Positions 34,933 to 42,939 of a stretch of DNA of 64,000 bases are shown piece by piece. The notes below the pieces were generated by a model. The model was not told the origin of the DNA, did not search any database, and saw nothing but the letters and a program-made list of their open reading frames with translations. The DNA is taken from assembly GCF_046707225.1 (NCBI RefSeq), contig NZ_JBJKOP010000036.1:62001-126000 (forward strand). The letters are read 5' to 3'. The DNA is from Caproicibacter sp046707225. Lineage in GTDB: Bacteria > Bacillota > Clostridia > Oscillospirales > Acutalibacteraceae. Within the stretch, counting starts at the first letter, position 1. Each line of letters opens with the position of its first letter. A program made the translations under genes and the position numbers.

Positions 34933-36414
34933 TTATCTCAGTCGGCCGGTTAAATAATCCCTTACGAACGCCACCTTTGGGTCATCCGATTTTTCTATCA
35001 TTTCTATTTTATCCCCAAAACTCATTGCATGTGGAATGGTATTTGTATAGGCTGTCCATTCCGGCAATTCGGCTCCGTTTGGATTTCCGAATTTAGCAAA
35101 ATTTGTCCAGTATTGCGACATTGCAAGAGATATTTCGTAATCGGTGTTTTCAAACGGCCTCCAGCACTCTCTCAATGTTTCAAAGACATACCACAATTCA
35201 CAGTTATGATACGCTCCGGCACCGTCACCTGGTAACGCACGGATAAACGAATACACATACATGGGAGCTCGGTTGCCCTGATCAGCCTGCACCTGTGCCC
35301 ATGCACGCGCTACTCCGGCCATATGAACAGCCATAAAATTATCAAAACCGGTCAATTTATGATCAGTACAAAACAAATTGATAAATTTGTCGGCAAATTT
35401 GCCATAGAAGTTTTTCATGTTGTTCCGAAACATGTCTTCCGGCATGTTTTTGAAGACCATTCGCATTTCATCTGCCGTTGATCCGATCAGATAAGGAATA
35501 TTGTGCTGATGACCATGATAAATGGCGTCCGATACGTCTTCCGGCAATATTACTCCATCAATATTGGGCCGGAATGCAATGCGGTCCTTTGAAAAACCGG
35601 ACGCTGCCATGATGAGTTCTTGAGCCGGGACTTCTCTGAGCTCCTTTAGAGTTGATTTATTGATTTTACCCGCAAATTCAGATCCCTGTTTCTCGGCATT
35701 CTGGAGTTTAACATACTCAATCATGTGAATACCGCCGCCGCTTTGCATGATTGCCTTTGTAAACAATTCTTTGGTCAATGGAGAGGTGGAAAGGGCCTGT
35801 ACGCACATGGCACCGGAGGACTGACCAAAAATCGTAACATTAGCGGGATCGCCGCCAAAACCTACGATATTATTCTTTATCCAACGTAGTGCGGTAATCT
35901 GGTCGAGAAGCCCGTAATTTCCGGAAATACCGTCTTTAGTTTCCCTTGAAAGTTCCGGGTGCGCCAAAAAACCTAATATTCCAAGCCGATAATTTATTGT
36001 TACGACAATGACGCCATGTTCCGCAAGTTTTTCACCGTCAAACTCAATTTCATGACCGTATCCCTGACGAAAACTACCGCCGTGTATCCACATCATCACA
36101 GGTGTTTTTGCATCATCGGACACAGCGGGAGTCCATATATTCAGATAGAGGCAATCCTCGCTCATCGGGTTGGGATCCGTGTGAAACTCACGTTTATAGT
36201 AGGGATCCATTAGCATTTCGTTCTGAATACAGGCATTTCCATACGAATCAGCTTTTCGAATTCCACTCCATGGTATAACAGACTGCGGTGCCTTCCAGCG
36301 CAAATCACCTACAGGTGGCGCTGCATATGGTATACCCTTGAATATGGAGACTTTACCCGTGCCATCTGTGACACCAGAAACATAGCCGCCTTCAACTTTT
36401 ACTGTTTGCATCAT
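34933..36414 (-). CDS. Type B carboxylesterase/lipase (alpha/beta hydrolase)
   Basis: A 493-aa alpha/beta hydrolase of the carboxylesterase B family. The oxyanion region is PVMMWIHGGSFRQGYG, the nucleophile elbow is FGQSSGA (the usual E after G is Q), and the acid and His are expected in the STADEMRMVF and GAYHNCELWYVF zones. No signal peptide is seen, so it is cytosolic. It would hydrolyse carboxylic esters, possibly of plant or xenobiotic origin. It is the first gene of a two-gene operon with a TetR regulator; GAGGTGA precedes the ATG. Confidence 0.92.
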   Translation of the reverse strand: MMQTVKVEGGYVSGVTDGTGKVSIFKGIPYAAPPVGDLRWKAPQSVIPWSGIRKADSYGNACIQNEMLMDPYYKREFHTDPNPMSEDCLYLNIWTPAVSDDAKTPVMMWIHGGSFRQGYGHEIEFDGEKLAEHGVIVVTINYRLGILGFLAHPELSRETKDGISGNYGLLDQITALRWIKNNIVGFGGDPANVTIFGQSSGAMCVQALSTSPLTKELFTKAIMQSGGGIHMIEYVKLQNAEKQGSEFAGKINKSTLKELREVPAQELIMAASGFSKDRIAFRPNIDGVILPEDVSDAIYHGHQHNIPYLIGSTADEMRMVFKNMPEDMFRNNMKNFYGKFADKFINLFCTDHKLTGFDNFMAVHMAGVARAWAQVQADQGNRAPMYVYSFIRALPGDGAGAYHNCELWYVFETLRECWRPFENTDYEISLAMSQYWTNFAKFGNPNGAELPEWTAYTNTIPHAMSFGDKIEMIEKSDDPKVAFVRDYLTGRLR

Positions 36415-36440
36415 CAGAATTCACCTCACAAGATATATAA

Positions 36441-36469
36441 TGAACAGTCGTTCTATGAACATAGGTTCA
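36441..36469. promoter_or_regulatory. Tandem TetR operator upstream of the esterase
   Basis: Two palindromes of the form TGAAC-N4-GTTC(A/T) lie side by side: 36441-36454 (imperfect) and 36456-36469 (perfect), 15 bases apart centre to centre. They lie directly downstream of the -10 element, where a bound repressor would block transcription. The adjacent TetR protein is the obvious candidate binder. Confidence 0.75.
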
Positions 36470-36497
36470 TTATATCTCAAACATTTCCTGTTGTCAA
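36469..36497 (-). promoter_or_regulatory. Promoter of the esterase-TetR operon
   Basis: On the minus strand TTGACA (36492-36497) and TATAAT (36469-36474) are exactly 17 bases apart. Confidence 0.85.
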
Positions 36498-36545
36498 TGT
36501 TAAAAAGGGCTGCCTTACAGAGACAAATTCTCTCGCAAAATGACA

Positions 36546-36585
36546 ATATGATCGTATCCCTGTCCATACAGAGATACGATCATAT
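36546..36585. repeat. 13-base perfect inverted repeat
   Basis: ATATGATCGTATC (36546-36558) and GATACGATCATAT (36573-36585) are perfect complements with a 14-base loop. It lies in the gene-free 36498-36860 stretch; function unknown. Confidence 0.6.
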
Positions 36586-36863
36586 CAAACCGCTGCCCTA
36601 CTGCTTTGCAGAGCGGTAGTTTCATATTCCCGTCCGTTGGCGTGTCTAGCTTATTTTTAGTTGTTCTGGGTTCTGCTTCCTTATGAGCCCTGACTTTTTC
36701 CGAATACTTTAAAACATTTATGTATGAGTATCAGTTAACTCCGATTTATGATATGATCCAAATACTTCCGCTCAAAAACATGGAATTATCCCAGGTGGCT
36801 TTATGCGTTCATTCGTTTCTGGAGCATATTTGAGTACAGCTGAACGATTCCTCATAAAAAAAT
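36586..36863. other. Gene-free stretch between the MFS gene and the esterase promoter
   Basis: The gap 36415-36931 holds the esterase promoter, its operator, the inverted repeat at 36546 and the MFS terminator. In the remaining bases I see no gene on either strand. Confidence 0.5.
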
Positions 36864-36884
36864 CCGAACCCCCGCAAGGTTCGG
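36864..36884 (-). terminator. Terminator of the MFS gene
   Basis: CCGAACC and GGTTCGG pair across a 7-base loop; on the minus strand the stem is followed by ATTTTTTT, and it lies 48 bases past the MFS stop. Confidence 0.8.
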
Positions 36885-36931
36885 TTTAAAACAGACAATT
36901 CGGAAAATGATTGAGATGGAAAGTCCGGCGG

Positions 36932-38170
36932 TCAGGTTTGCTCCGCCGGATTTTTTAACTCCCGGTTTCTGATGATCAGCAGAAGTAGAGACACCGGAAT
37001 TAAAAAGATCACCGTTGCGGAAATGCCAAAACCAACCGAAAACTTTTCCGCAAGCAGCCCGATCAAAGGTCCCCCCAGAATTTCTCCCAGCGAGTTGACC
37101 TGCTCGTTTGTCGAAAGAACGGTTGCCCGGACGCTTCTGTCAATCTGGTTGGTGAGCAGCGCACTGAGAATCGGCCGGTTCAAGGCCTTTAAGGTATTAA
37201 TTGCGAGATAAGAGAGAAGCATCAGACTGAAATTTCTTGTAATGCCGAAAAGCAGCATACTCAGAAGATAGAAAAAATTAATCAGTGACAACTGTTCCAC
37301 AGACCCAAGGGACGACGAAGCTTTCTTTCTTTTTACTGCGAACTGCATGACAAGAGTACTGAGAAGCATGACCAGTATTCCGAAGATCCCGAACCAGGTC
37401 ACAGGCTTCAAATTCCCCAGGCGGGGGAGAGTGGTATCATTTAGAAAATGATCGGTGTTCAGACGGTCGTAGCCCTCGCTTGCAAGGCCTGTGAACAGAG
37501 CCATGCACAGGAGAAGCAGCAGGATTGTTTTTGTCCTTATGATTTTTATTCCTGACCGCAGGGTGAACCCTATTTTTTGAAAGGAATTCAGTTCCTCCGG
37601 GGCGGCGGGGTGGAAATGGACCTCCGGCATGGAAAGAGCTAAGAACAGGCACAGTGTCAGCATCAGCCCCCCGCCCAAAAGGATGGGAAGAACGAGCGAT
37701 AGATTGCCGAGAACGGTGCTCAGCAAAATCCCCGCCAGCGCGCCGATTTGTCCAAACTGCGCGCCCCTCAGATAGACCGTATTCAGTTCTTTTGCGTGGT
37801 CCTCATCGGCAATCCAGGCCTCAAGAGCTCCATCGATAAAGGTGGAACCGATTCCAAGAAAAACTTGGGAGGCCATGACGGCCGGGTAGCTTGGAATACT
37901 TCCCTGAATGAGAAATCCGAGCCCGGTCAGACCGACTCCAAGAATCACCGAGAGCTTTCGGCTGTAAAGGTCCGCCACAATTCCGGTGGGAACCTGGGAA
38001 AGAAAACAGGAAGCTTCAAAAGCCGTTCCGGTTAAAACCAGCTCCAACGGACTTAAGCGAAGAATCTCTACCTGATACACCATCGTAACCGTCGAATTTA
38101 ATGAATAGAACAGTGCATACAGGCAGGAGAAGATCAGATACATACGATATGCTTCAAACTTTTTTCTCAA
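36932..38170 (-). CDS. Major facilitator superfamily transporter
   Basis: A 412-aa protein with about 12 membrane segments and an MFS_1 pattern; the loop after helix 2 reads GIVADLYSRKLS, a variant of the G-x-x-x-D-R/K motif, and a longer polar loop (residues ~190-215) divides the halves. It resembles drug-efflux-like MFS proteins of Firmicutes. It is driven by its own promoter with two palindromic operators, so it is inducible; substrate unknown. Confidence 0.88.
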   Translation of the reverse strand: MRKKFEAYRMYLIFSCLYALFYSLNSTVTMVYQVEILRLSPLELVLTGTAFEASCFLSQVPTGIVADLYSRKLSVILGVGLTGLGFLIQGSIPSYPAVMASQVFLGIGSTFIDGALEAWIADEDHAKELNTVYLRGAQFGQIGALAGILLSTVLGNLSLVLPILLGGGLMLTLCLFLALSMPEVHFHPAAPEELNSFQKIGFTLRSGIKIIRTKTILLLLLCMALFTGLASEGYDRLNTDHFLNDTTLPRLGNLKPVTWFGIFGILVMLLSTLVMQFAVKRKKASSSLGSVEQLSLINFFYLLSMLLFGITRNFSLMLLSYLAINTLKALNRPILSALLTNQIDRSVRATVLSTNEQVNSLGEILGGPLIGLLAEKFSVGFGISATVIFLIPVSLLLLIIRNRELKNPAEQT

Positions 38171-38226
38171 TTTGGCTCCTTATCTTTATACTTACAACAA
38201 TTCCAGTTGAATTGTAAAATTTTCTT

Positions 38227-38257
38227 ATGTCCCCCCCGCCGAAGGCGGGGGGGGACA
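38227..38257 (-). promoter_or_regulatory. Very GC-rich hairpin in the MFS leader
   Basis: A perfect 14-base stem (38227-38240 with 38244-38257) with a 3-base loop, mostly runs of C and G. It lies between the promoter and the ATG of the MFS gene, so it would form in the 5' leader. Only AAGAAAATTTT follows, so it is not a standard terminator. Confidence 0.65.
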
Positions 38258-38320
38258 TGTTCATATTTGCAATCTAAATTGGAAATGCTGTCGGGCGCGC
38301 GTTCCGGATATAACAGTATT

Positions 38321-38362
38321 TGTAATGATCGTTACATAATTATATTGTAATGATCATTACAA
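38321..38362. promoter_or_regulatory. Double palindromic operator at the MFS promoter
   Basis: TGTAATGATCGTTACA (38321-38336) and TGTAATGATCATTACA (38346-38361) are near-identical 16-base palindromes, 25 bases apart. One lies in the spacer of the MFS promoter and the other just downstream of its -10, a classic repressor layout. No dedicated regulator gene is adjacent; the ChrB-like protein next door is the closest candidate but has no familiar HTH. Confidence 0.75.
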
Positions 38363-38372
38363 AAAAAGTCAA
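38344..38372 (-). promoter_or_regulatory. Promoter of the MFS gene
   Basis: On the minus strand TTGACT (38367-38372) and TACAAT (38344-38349) are 17 bases apart, overlapping the two palindromes. Confidence 0.75.
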
Positions 38373-38400
38373 GAGAAAAGTTGATTTTCCAAAAAAAGAA

Positions 38401-38426
38401 CCCCCGCCGCGAAAATGCGGCGGGGG
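38401..38426 (-). terminator. Terminator of the ChrB-like gene
   Basis: CCCCCGCCGC and GCGGCGGGGG form a perfect 10-base stem with a 6-base loop; the minus strand continues TTCTTTTTTT. It lies 17 bases past the ChrB-like stop. Confidence 0.85.
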
Positions 38427-38442
38427 TGAAATGCTGATCACT

Positions 38443-38976
38443 TTAAGTGGCGTCCTGTTTAAAAACCTCTTCCGAATACGTTTGAAGCTCCTTTTTTGCC
38501 CCTTTTAAAACGTCTGCCGCCGAAGCTTTCAACTTGGATTGAAAGTAGTTTTTTCTTCCGATTTTTTCATACCAGCGCTGAAATTTCTTGTATTCTTCTT
38601 CGTTCTCGGTAATTTCTGAAAAATTGTAATCCCCGCAGGAATTTTCATGCTTCAGCTCATCGATCAGCGCCTGACAATTTTTGATAAACTCCCGATATTC
38701 CTCGTCGATTTGCCTGGTGAATTCGGAAACGATCTCTGTTTCGTCGTCCTCTTCCAAAAACTGAAGCTTTCCCAGAGTTGAGATTCCCCCAAAAGAGATC
38801 ACTTTTTTTCGAAGGGCTGAAAGGGAGGCGTGCAAATCATCGCGATAGGGAAGCAGCACAACCCCCTGCTGAAGGAATACCGCCCCGAATTCCTTGATCG
38901 CCCTCCATACATAGACCCGGCTGTTGGACCGGCTGCTGGGCAGTTTATAAGAAAAAATCAGAAATTCCCTGCTCAT
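38443..38976 (-). CDS. ChrB N-terminal-domain-like protein
   Basis: A 177-aa soluble protein. The pattern FLIFSYKLPSSRSNSRVYVW, then FGAVFLQQGVVLLPY and EEYREFIKNCQALIDEL, is that of the ChrB N-terminal domain, found in chromate-resistance loci as a regulator or accessory protein; the C-terminal ChrB domain is absent. It stands alone here, about 7.6 kb from the chromate-transporter pair, between the oleate hydratase and the MFS gene. A role in sensing or in regulating the MFS gene is possible but not shown. Confidence 0.75.
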   Translation of the reverse strand: MSREFLIFSYKLPSSRSNSRVYVWRAIKEFGAVFLQQGVVLLPYRDDLHASLSALRKKVISFGGISTLGKLQFLEEDDETEIVSEFTRQIDEEYREFIKNCQALIDELKHENSCGDYNFSEITENEEEYKKFQRWYEKIGRKNYFQSKLKASAADVLKGAKKELQTYSEEVFKQDAT

Positions 38977-39140
38977 GCTTTCCCACCTTTGGATTCTTTT
39001 TTCAATCCGCCTTTTTCAGCGCGGCAGTCTGGTCCGCTCTGAAGGCCGAAAGAGTTAATTTAAATCATTATAGCATAATTCCGGAGGATAACATATCAAA
39101 TTCTTAAAACCGGAACGGGAAAGGTGTAAAAAAAGAAAAG

Positions 39141-39174
39141 CGCCCGCATTCAGAAAAGCTCCGGAATGCGGGCG
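39141..39174 (-). terminator. Terminator of the oleate hydratase gene
   Basis: CGCCCGCATTC (39141-39151) and GAATGCGGGCG (39164-39174) form a perfect 11-base stem; the minus strand continues CTTTTCTTTTTTT. Confidence 0.87.
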
Positions 39175-39196
39175 CGGCAGTAAGATTAAGATTTCT

Positions 39197-41002
39197 TTAT
39201 TTGCTGAGCGGAGCCTCGGGATGCAGGACGGATTCTTTCAGCGGAACCGTCTGGTCGCGGCCGAGGTACATGTGATAGTACGGCGGATAGGAATTGAGCA
39301 GGGTAATCGCCATCTGCCGCAGCTGTTCACCGTCAAGATTTTTTAAAGCCGGCACGTCGTCCTCCGACAGCTTTTCGGCGGCGGTTTTTCCGGCAAACTT
39401 TTTCAGGCGCTCGACGGTGTAACGAATGTCGTATTTCGACGGGTAAACTTCCAGCATATCCTTTTCGATGCCTGTGAGCTGATAGACAGCCCCTAATCCG
39501 GTGCGGACCGACATTTCAACCGTAAAAACAACATCCTCGGGCACCTCGACATACTGTCCCAGAAAACCGATGTTCGTGCAGCCGTCCGGAACATTCTTCG
39601 GGCGGTCCGAAACCTTTCTTGGCATGAACTGGCTGGTGATATACGGCATCATGCAGGTGGAGATATAGGAATGGGACAGTACTTCGTCCTTGATGTCGAG
39701 CATATTCAAATGATAGAGAAGCTCTGTCATGATTTCCTCGCCGGTGCATTCGCACATGGGCTTTTTCACATAGTTGCCTACGTTTTCACCGTAGCAGCCG
39801 TATCCCCACATGACCTGTTCGTCATCCTTCTGGTCAAGGAAGAACGGATTGTGGTGCAGCTCGAAGGACATATCCCAGTTGGAATCCAAAATTGTGATTG
39901 CGCCGCCGGTTCCGGCCTTGCTGCCGGTCATTTTCTCGATTCTGCTGACAAGCTCCGGGTAGCCCTTGATGGTGGGCATGAACGAAACCCATTTTGTCTT
40001 GTCGATCTGGCCGATGAATTTTTCCGGATGACCGAATTTCTCATTCTTTTTGGCAAGATTCTGCCAGAGCGTAAAGGCTCCGAGGTCGGCGGTATCGCGG
40101 TTGATCGGAGCGACCGTTTTGTTGTCGCCAAAGGCGCTGTTGGTTGTCATTGAGCCGTTTGTGATCAGAACCAGATCCCGATCGTCAAGACGGATGACGG
40201 ACTCCTCTCCGTTTTGGCGGAGCAAGATGGCTTTTGCAGTGTTGCAGGCGTCGTCCATCTCAAGGTCGTACACCCAGCAGCCGTAAGCCGTTTTCACGCC
40301 CTTGTTGCAGAGCCAGGTCATCAGGGGGCGGATCATGGCGTCATATTCACAGTACTTCGTGTGAATGATTCCCTCAAGGTATTCGTGACGGACTTCGAGG
40401 GCAAAACGCTGAAAATACCGCTGGCATTCCAGCGCGCTGTGGTAGGTCTTAAACGCAAGACAGCTGTGAAAGTTGATCCAGCAGCTGCTGTGAAAGAAAG
40501 ACTCGTCAAAAAAATCTGCAATCTTCTTGTCTTCCAGAGCCGACTCGGGCAGGCTGAGAAAACGCTGCATGTCGGCCATGTCCTTGGGGGAGAAGCGGTA
40601 ATCATGGACCTTGCTGTACCGTTCGCCCCGGTTCAGAATCACACGGCATTCGGAGTGAATCGGCTCGTCACGGTTGAAATCCACAATGTCGTCCAGCACC
40701 GTGCGTCCCTTGTTTTCCAGTGAAGGGATTTTACTGTACAGATACCAGAGGCATTCCATGTACGGCTCCATCTCGCGCTCGCCGCGGCACAGGTAACCGA
40801 ATTCGTTTCGCATGCCGTCCATGCTGCCGCCCACATCGTCGCGTTTTTCCAAGATCGTGATGTTTTCTCCGGGCATGCCGGCGTCGTCAATCAGGAATGC
40901 CGCCGCCGCCAGACCGGCCAGACCTCCGCCGACGATGTAAGCCTTTTGCTTTTCAATGCCTTCCGGCTTTTTCGGCCGATACATGGTCCTGTAAATGTTC
41001 AT
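39197..41002 (-). CDS. ohyA: Oleate hydratase (MCRA family)
   Basis: A 601-aa FAD enzyme of the myosin-cross-reactive-antigen family that adds water to the cis-9 double bond of oleate to give 10-hydroxystearate. The N-terminal FAD site is AYIVGGGLAGLAAAAFL, followed by EKRDDVGGSMDG; the RGEREMEPYMECLWYL stretch carries the family's catalytic acidic region. Length matches the family. These enzymes detoxify unsaturated fatty acids in gut and rumen bacteria. It is divergent from a TetR regulator, with paired dyads between. Confidence 0.95.
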   Translation of the reverse strand: MNIYRTMYRPKKPEGIEKQKAYIVGGGLAGLAAAAFLIDDAGMPGENITILEKRDDVGGSMDGMRNEFGYLCRGEREMEPYMECLWYLYSKIPSLENKGRTVLDDIVDFNRDEPIHSECRVILNRGERYSKVHDYRFSPKDMADMQRFLSLPESALEDKKIADFFDESFFHSSCWINFHSCLAFKTYHSALECQRYFQRFALEVRHEYLEGIIHTKYCEYDAMIRPLMTWLCNKGVKTAYGCWVYDLEMDDACNTAKAILLRQNGEESVIRLDDRDLVLITNGSMTTNSAFGDNKTVAPINRDTADLGAFTLWQNLAKKNEKFGHPEKFIGQIDKTKWVSFMPTIKGYPELVSRIEKMTGSKAGTGGAITILDSNWDMSFELHHNPFFLDQKDDEQVMWGYGCYGENVGNYVKKPMCECTGEEIMTELLYHLNMLDIKDEVLSHSYISTCMMPYITSQFMPRKVSDRPKNVPDGCTNIGFLGQYVEVPEDVVFTVEMSVRTGLGAVYQLTGIEKDMLEVYPSKYDIRYTVERLKKFAGKTAAEKLSEDDVPALKNLDGEQLRQMAITLLNSYPPYYHMYLGRDQTVPLKESVLHPEAPLSK

Positions 41003-41086
41003 ACATGACAGCTCCTTTTCGTGTAAATTCTGAGGGGTGAACCCTCATTACGATCAAAGTATAACACTGGGACCGCCGGAGAGGAA

Positions 41087-41140
41087 TTGACAGACGGTTT
41101 CATGTGTCAAGAAATTTTTACAGACCCTTTCGCCTGTAAA
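41087..41140. promoter_or_regulatory. Two 24-base dyads between oleate hydratase and TetR
   Basis: Dyad 1 (41087-41110) is TTGACA-N12-TGTCAA and dyad 2 (41117-41140) is TTTACAG-N10-CTGTAAA. They have equal length, share the inner ACAGAC and start exactly 30 bases apart. This fits two dimers of the divergent TetR protein bound on one face of the DNA. Confidence 0.75.
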
Positions 41141-41152
41141 AGGAAAAATCTT

Positions 41153-41182
41153 TTGTTCATATCAATGTAAAAAAAGTATTAT
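41153..41182 (+). promoter_or_regulatory. Candidate promoter of the TetR gene
   Basis: TTGTTC (41153-41158) and TATTAT (41177-41182) are 18 bases apart. Transcription would start near 41190, which rules against the ATG at 41183 as start and favours 41228. Confidence 0.5.
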
Positions 41183-41227
41183 ATGGTAAATAAGTTCCTA
41201 CTCCAACAATCAAAGGCAGATGATAAC

Positions 41228-41782
41228 ATGCTGAAAAATGCGAAGGAAGTTTTTGCGGATTCCCTGAAAAAGATGCTTGAAAAAAAGACGCTCGACCATA
41301 TTACCGTGAAGGATCTTGTGGAGGACTGCGGCGTAACCCGCCAGGCGTTTTACTATCATTTTTCGGATATTTACGCCCTTGTGGAATGGATTTTTATTGA
41401 AGAGGCTTCCGCGGCTCTTGCCAATAACCGGGATATCGACACCTGGCAGCAGGGTTATTGCAGGGTCCTGCAAAGAATGAAGAAGAACAAAAATCTTGTT
41501 TTGAATACCTACCGTTCCATCAGCCGCGAATATCTGGAGACATTTATGTACAAGGTTCTGTATCAGGTGATCTTTCCGGTTGTCGAGGAACAGGCGAAAG
41601 GCTTGAATGTTGAAAAGAGACATAAGGAGTTTATCGCGCATTTTTACAGCCTTGCCGTTGTTGCAATGGGAATCGACTGGGTCCGTACGGGAATGAAAGA
41701 GGATCCGGAGGAAATAGCCGAGCAGGTTGCCGTCCTGGTAAAAGGGGATTTTCAAAAGGTGCTGAAACAATACGCCACCTGA
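41228..41782 (+). CDS. TetR-family regulator, probable regulator of oleate hydratase
   Basis: A TetR/AcrR regulator (184 aa from the ATG at 41228). The HTH is LDHITVKDLVEDCGVTRQAF followed by YYHFSDIYALVEWIF, and the C-terminal half (about residues 90-175) is of the TetR_C_8 kind seen in small clostridial TetR proteins. An upstream in-frame ATG at 41183 overlaps the likely promoter. The gene is divergent from ohyA with a double dyad in the gap, so it probably senses fatty acids or their coenzyme A esters and controls ohyA. Confidence 0.88.
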   Translation: MLKNAKEVFADSLKKMLEKKTLDHITVKDLVEDCGVTRQAFYYHFSDIYALVEWIFIEEASAALANNRDIDTWQQGYCRVLQRMKKNKNLVLNTYRSISREYLETFMYKVLYQVIFPVVEEQAKGLNVEKRHKEFIAHFYSLAVVAMGIDWVRTGMKEDPEEIAEQVAVLVKGDFQKVLKQYAT

Positions 41783-42017
41783 CGCCTGTCGGTTCAGATT
41801 CAGCGGAGGCGGTTTGTTTGCGGATCGAACAGGCGCCGGACAAGTTTCGGACCTCAAAATTTCGGCTTGATGCATGCGTGTGCCTGCTGCTGCCGAAAAT
41901 GCCTCTTCGTGGCACCGCATACCGGAAGGAACCGAGTGGAACGAAAGCCGGCAGGGAAATTTTAAGGAAAAACAGAATCCCTGCCGTTTGATTCATTAGA
42001 ATATAGGAGAGAGAAAT

Positions 42018-42887
42018 ATGACATACACGGGAGTGATATACCGGCCGCCGAGCGAAGCGCGAAGCCTGATTGTGCAGGTTACGACCGGCTGTTCCCACAA
42101 CCGCTGCCGTTTTTGCACGATGTATCGGGACAAGGAATTCAAAATCCGAAGCATGGAAGACATCAGGCGGGACTTTTGCGAAGCCCGCGAGCAATACGGA
42201 GACCAAATCGAAAAAGTGTTTTTGTCCGACGGGGACGCTTTGGTGCTGTCCGGCCAAAGGCTGATGGAATTGCTTGCTTTTATTCGGGGCCTGTTTCCCC
42301 GACTGAGGTCCGTTACATCCTATGGAACTCCGAAGGATATTCTGAGGCATTCGCCCGCGGAACTGAATATGCTCCGGCAGGAGGGCCTGTTGATGGTTTA
42401 TCTTGGGGCGGAGTCGGGGGACGCCCTGGTCTTGAGCCAAATGGAAAAGGGCGCAACCAGAGAGGAAATCATTGAAGCTGGTCAAAGGCTGAAATCCGCG
42501 GGAATTCAGTCTTCGGTTACGCTGATTTCCGGTCTGGGAGGAAGGGAGAGGTTGAGCGAACACGCCATAGGGTCCGCGGATTTAATCAGCCGGATGAATC
42601 CCGACTATGTTGGGTTCCTGACGTTAATGCTGGAGAAGGGCGCGCCGGTTCTGCAGGATATTGAAGAGGGAAAATTGGAACTGTTAACTCCCGAAGGGGT
42701 TGTAACCGAAATGGAATTGTTCTTACGGAATGTGAACTCGGAAGGTACTGTTTTTCGGGCAAATCATGCATCGAATTATGTGATGCTGAAAGGGACTTTA
42801 AATCGCGATATTCCCATGATGCTGAACGAGCTTGATGAGGTAAGAAGAGAAAAATTGTTTCGCAAAGAAAACTGGCGCCGACTTTAA
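42018..42887 (+). CDS. Radical SAM protein (CX4CX2C type)
   Basis: A 289-aa radical SAM protein. The cluster motif is GCSHNRCRFC, in which four residues separate the first two Cys instead of the canonical three; this spacing recurs in a family of short clostridial radical SAM proteins starting with TxGCxHNxC. Downstream are LSDGDALVLSGQRLMELL and LGAESGDALVLSQM, which match the SAM-binding GxIxGxxE region. No SPASM cluster follows. The function of this family is not known to me. AGGAGAG lies before the ATG. Confidence 0.85.
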   Translation: MTYTGVIYRPPSEARSLIVQVTTGCSHNRCRFCTMYRDKEFKIRSMEDIRRDFCEAREQYGDQIEKVFLSDGDALVLSGQRLMELLAFIRGLFPRLRSVTSYGTPKDILRHSPAELNMLRQEGLLMVYLGAESGDALVLSQMEKGATREEIIEAGQRLKSAGIQSSVTLISGLGGRERLSEHAIGSADLISRMNPDYVGFLTLMLEKGAPVLQDIEEGKLELLTPEGVVTEMELFLRNVNSEGTVFRANHASNYVMLKGTLNRDIPMMLNELDEVRREKLFRKENWRRL

Positions 42888-42939
42888 GATTGAAAAGGAC
42901 GGGAATTTCCCAAAGTCCTGTTTGGAGGAAGAAGAGAAA

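Noticed and set aside
41105..41110. TTGACA inside dyad 1 as the -35 of the oleate hydratase promoter
   Set aside because: No reasonable -10 lies 16-18 bases downstream; a better -10 (TATACT, 41058-41063) has no good -35, so I left the ohyA promoter uncalled.
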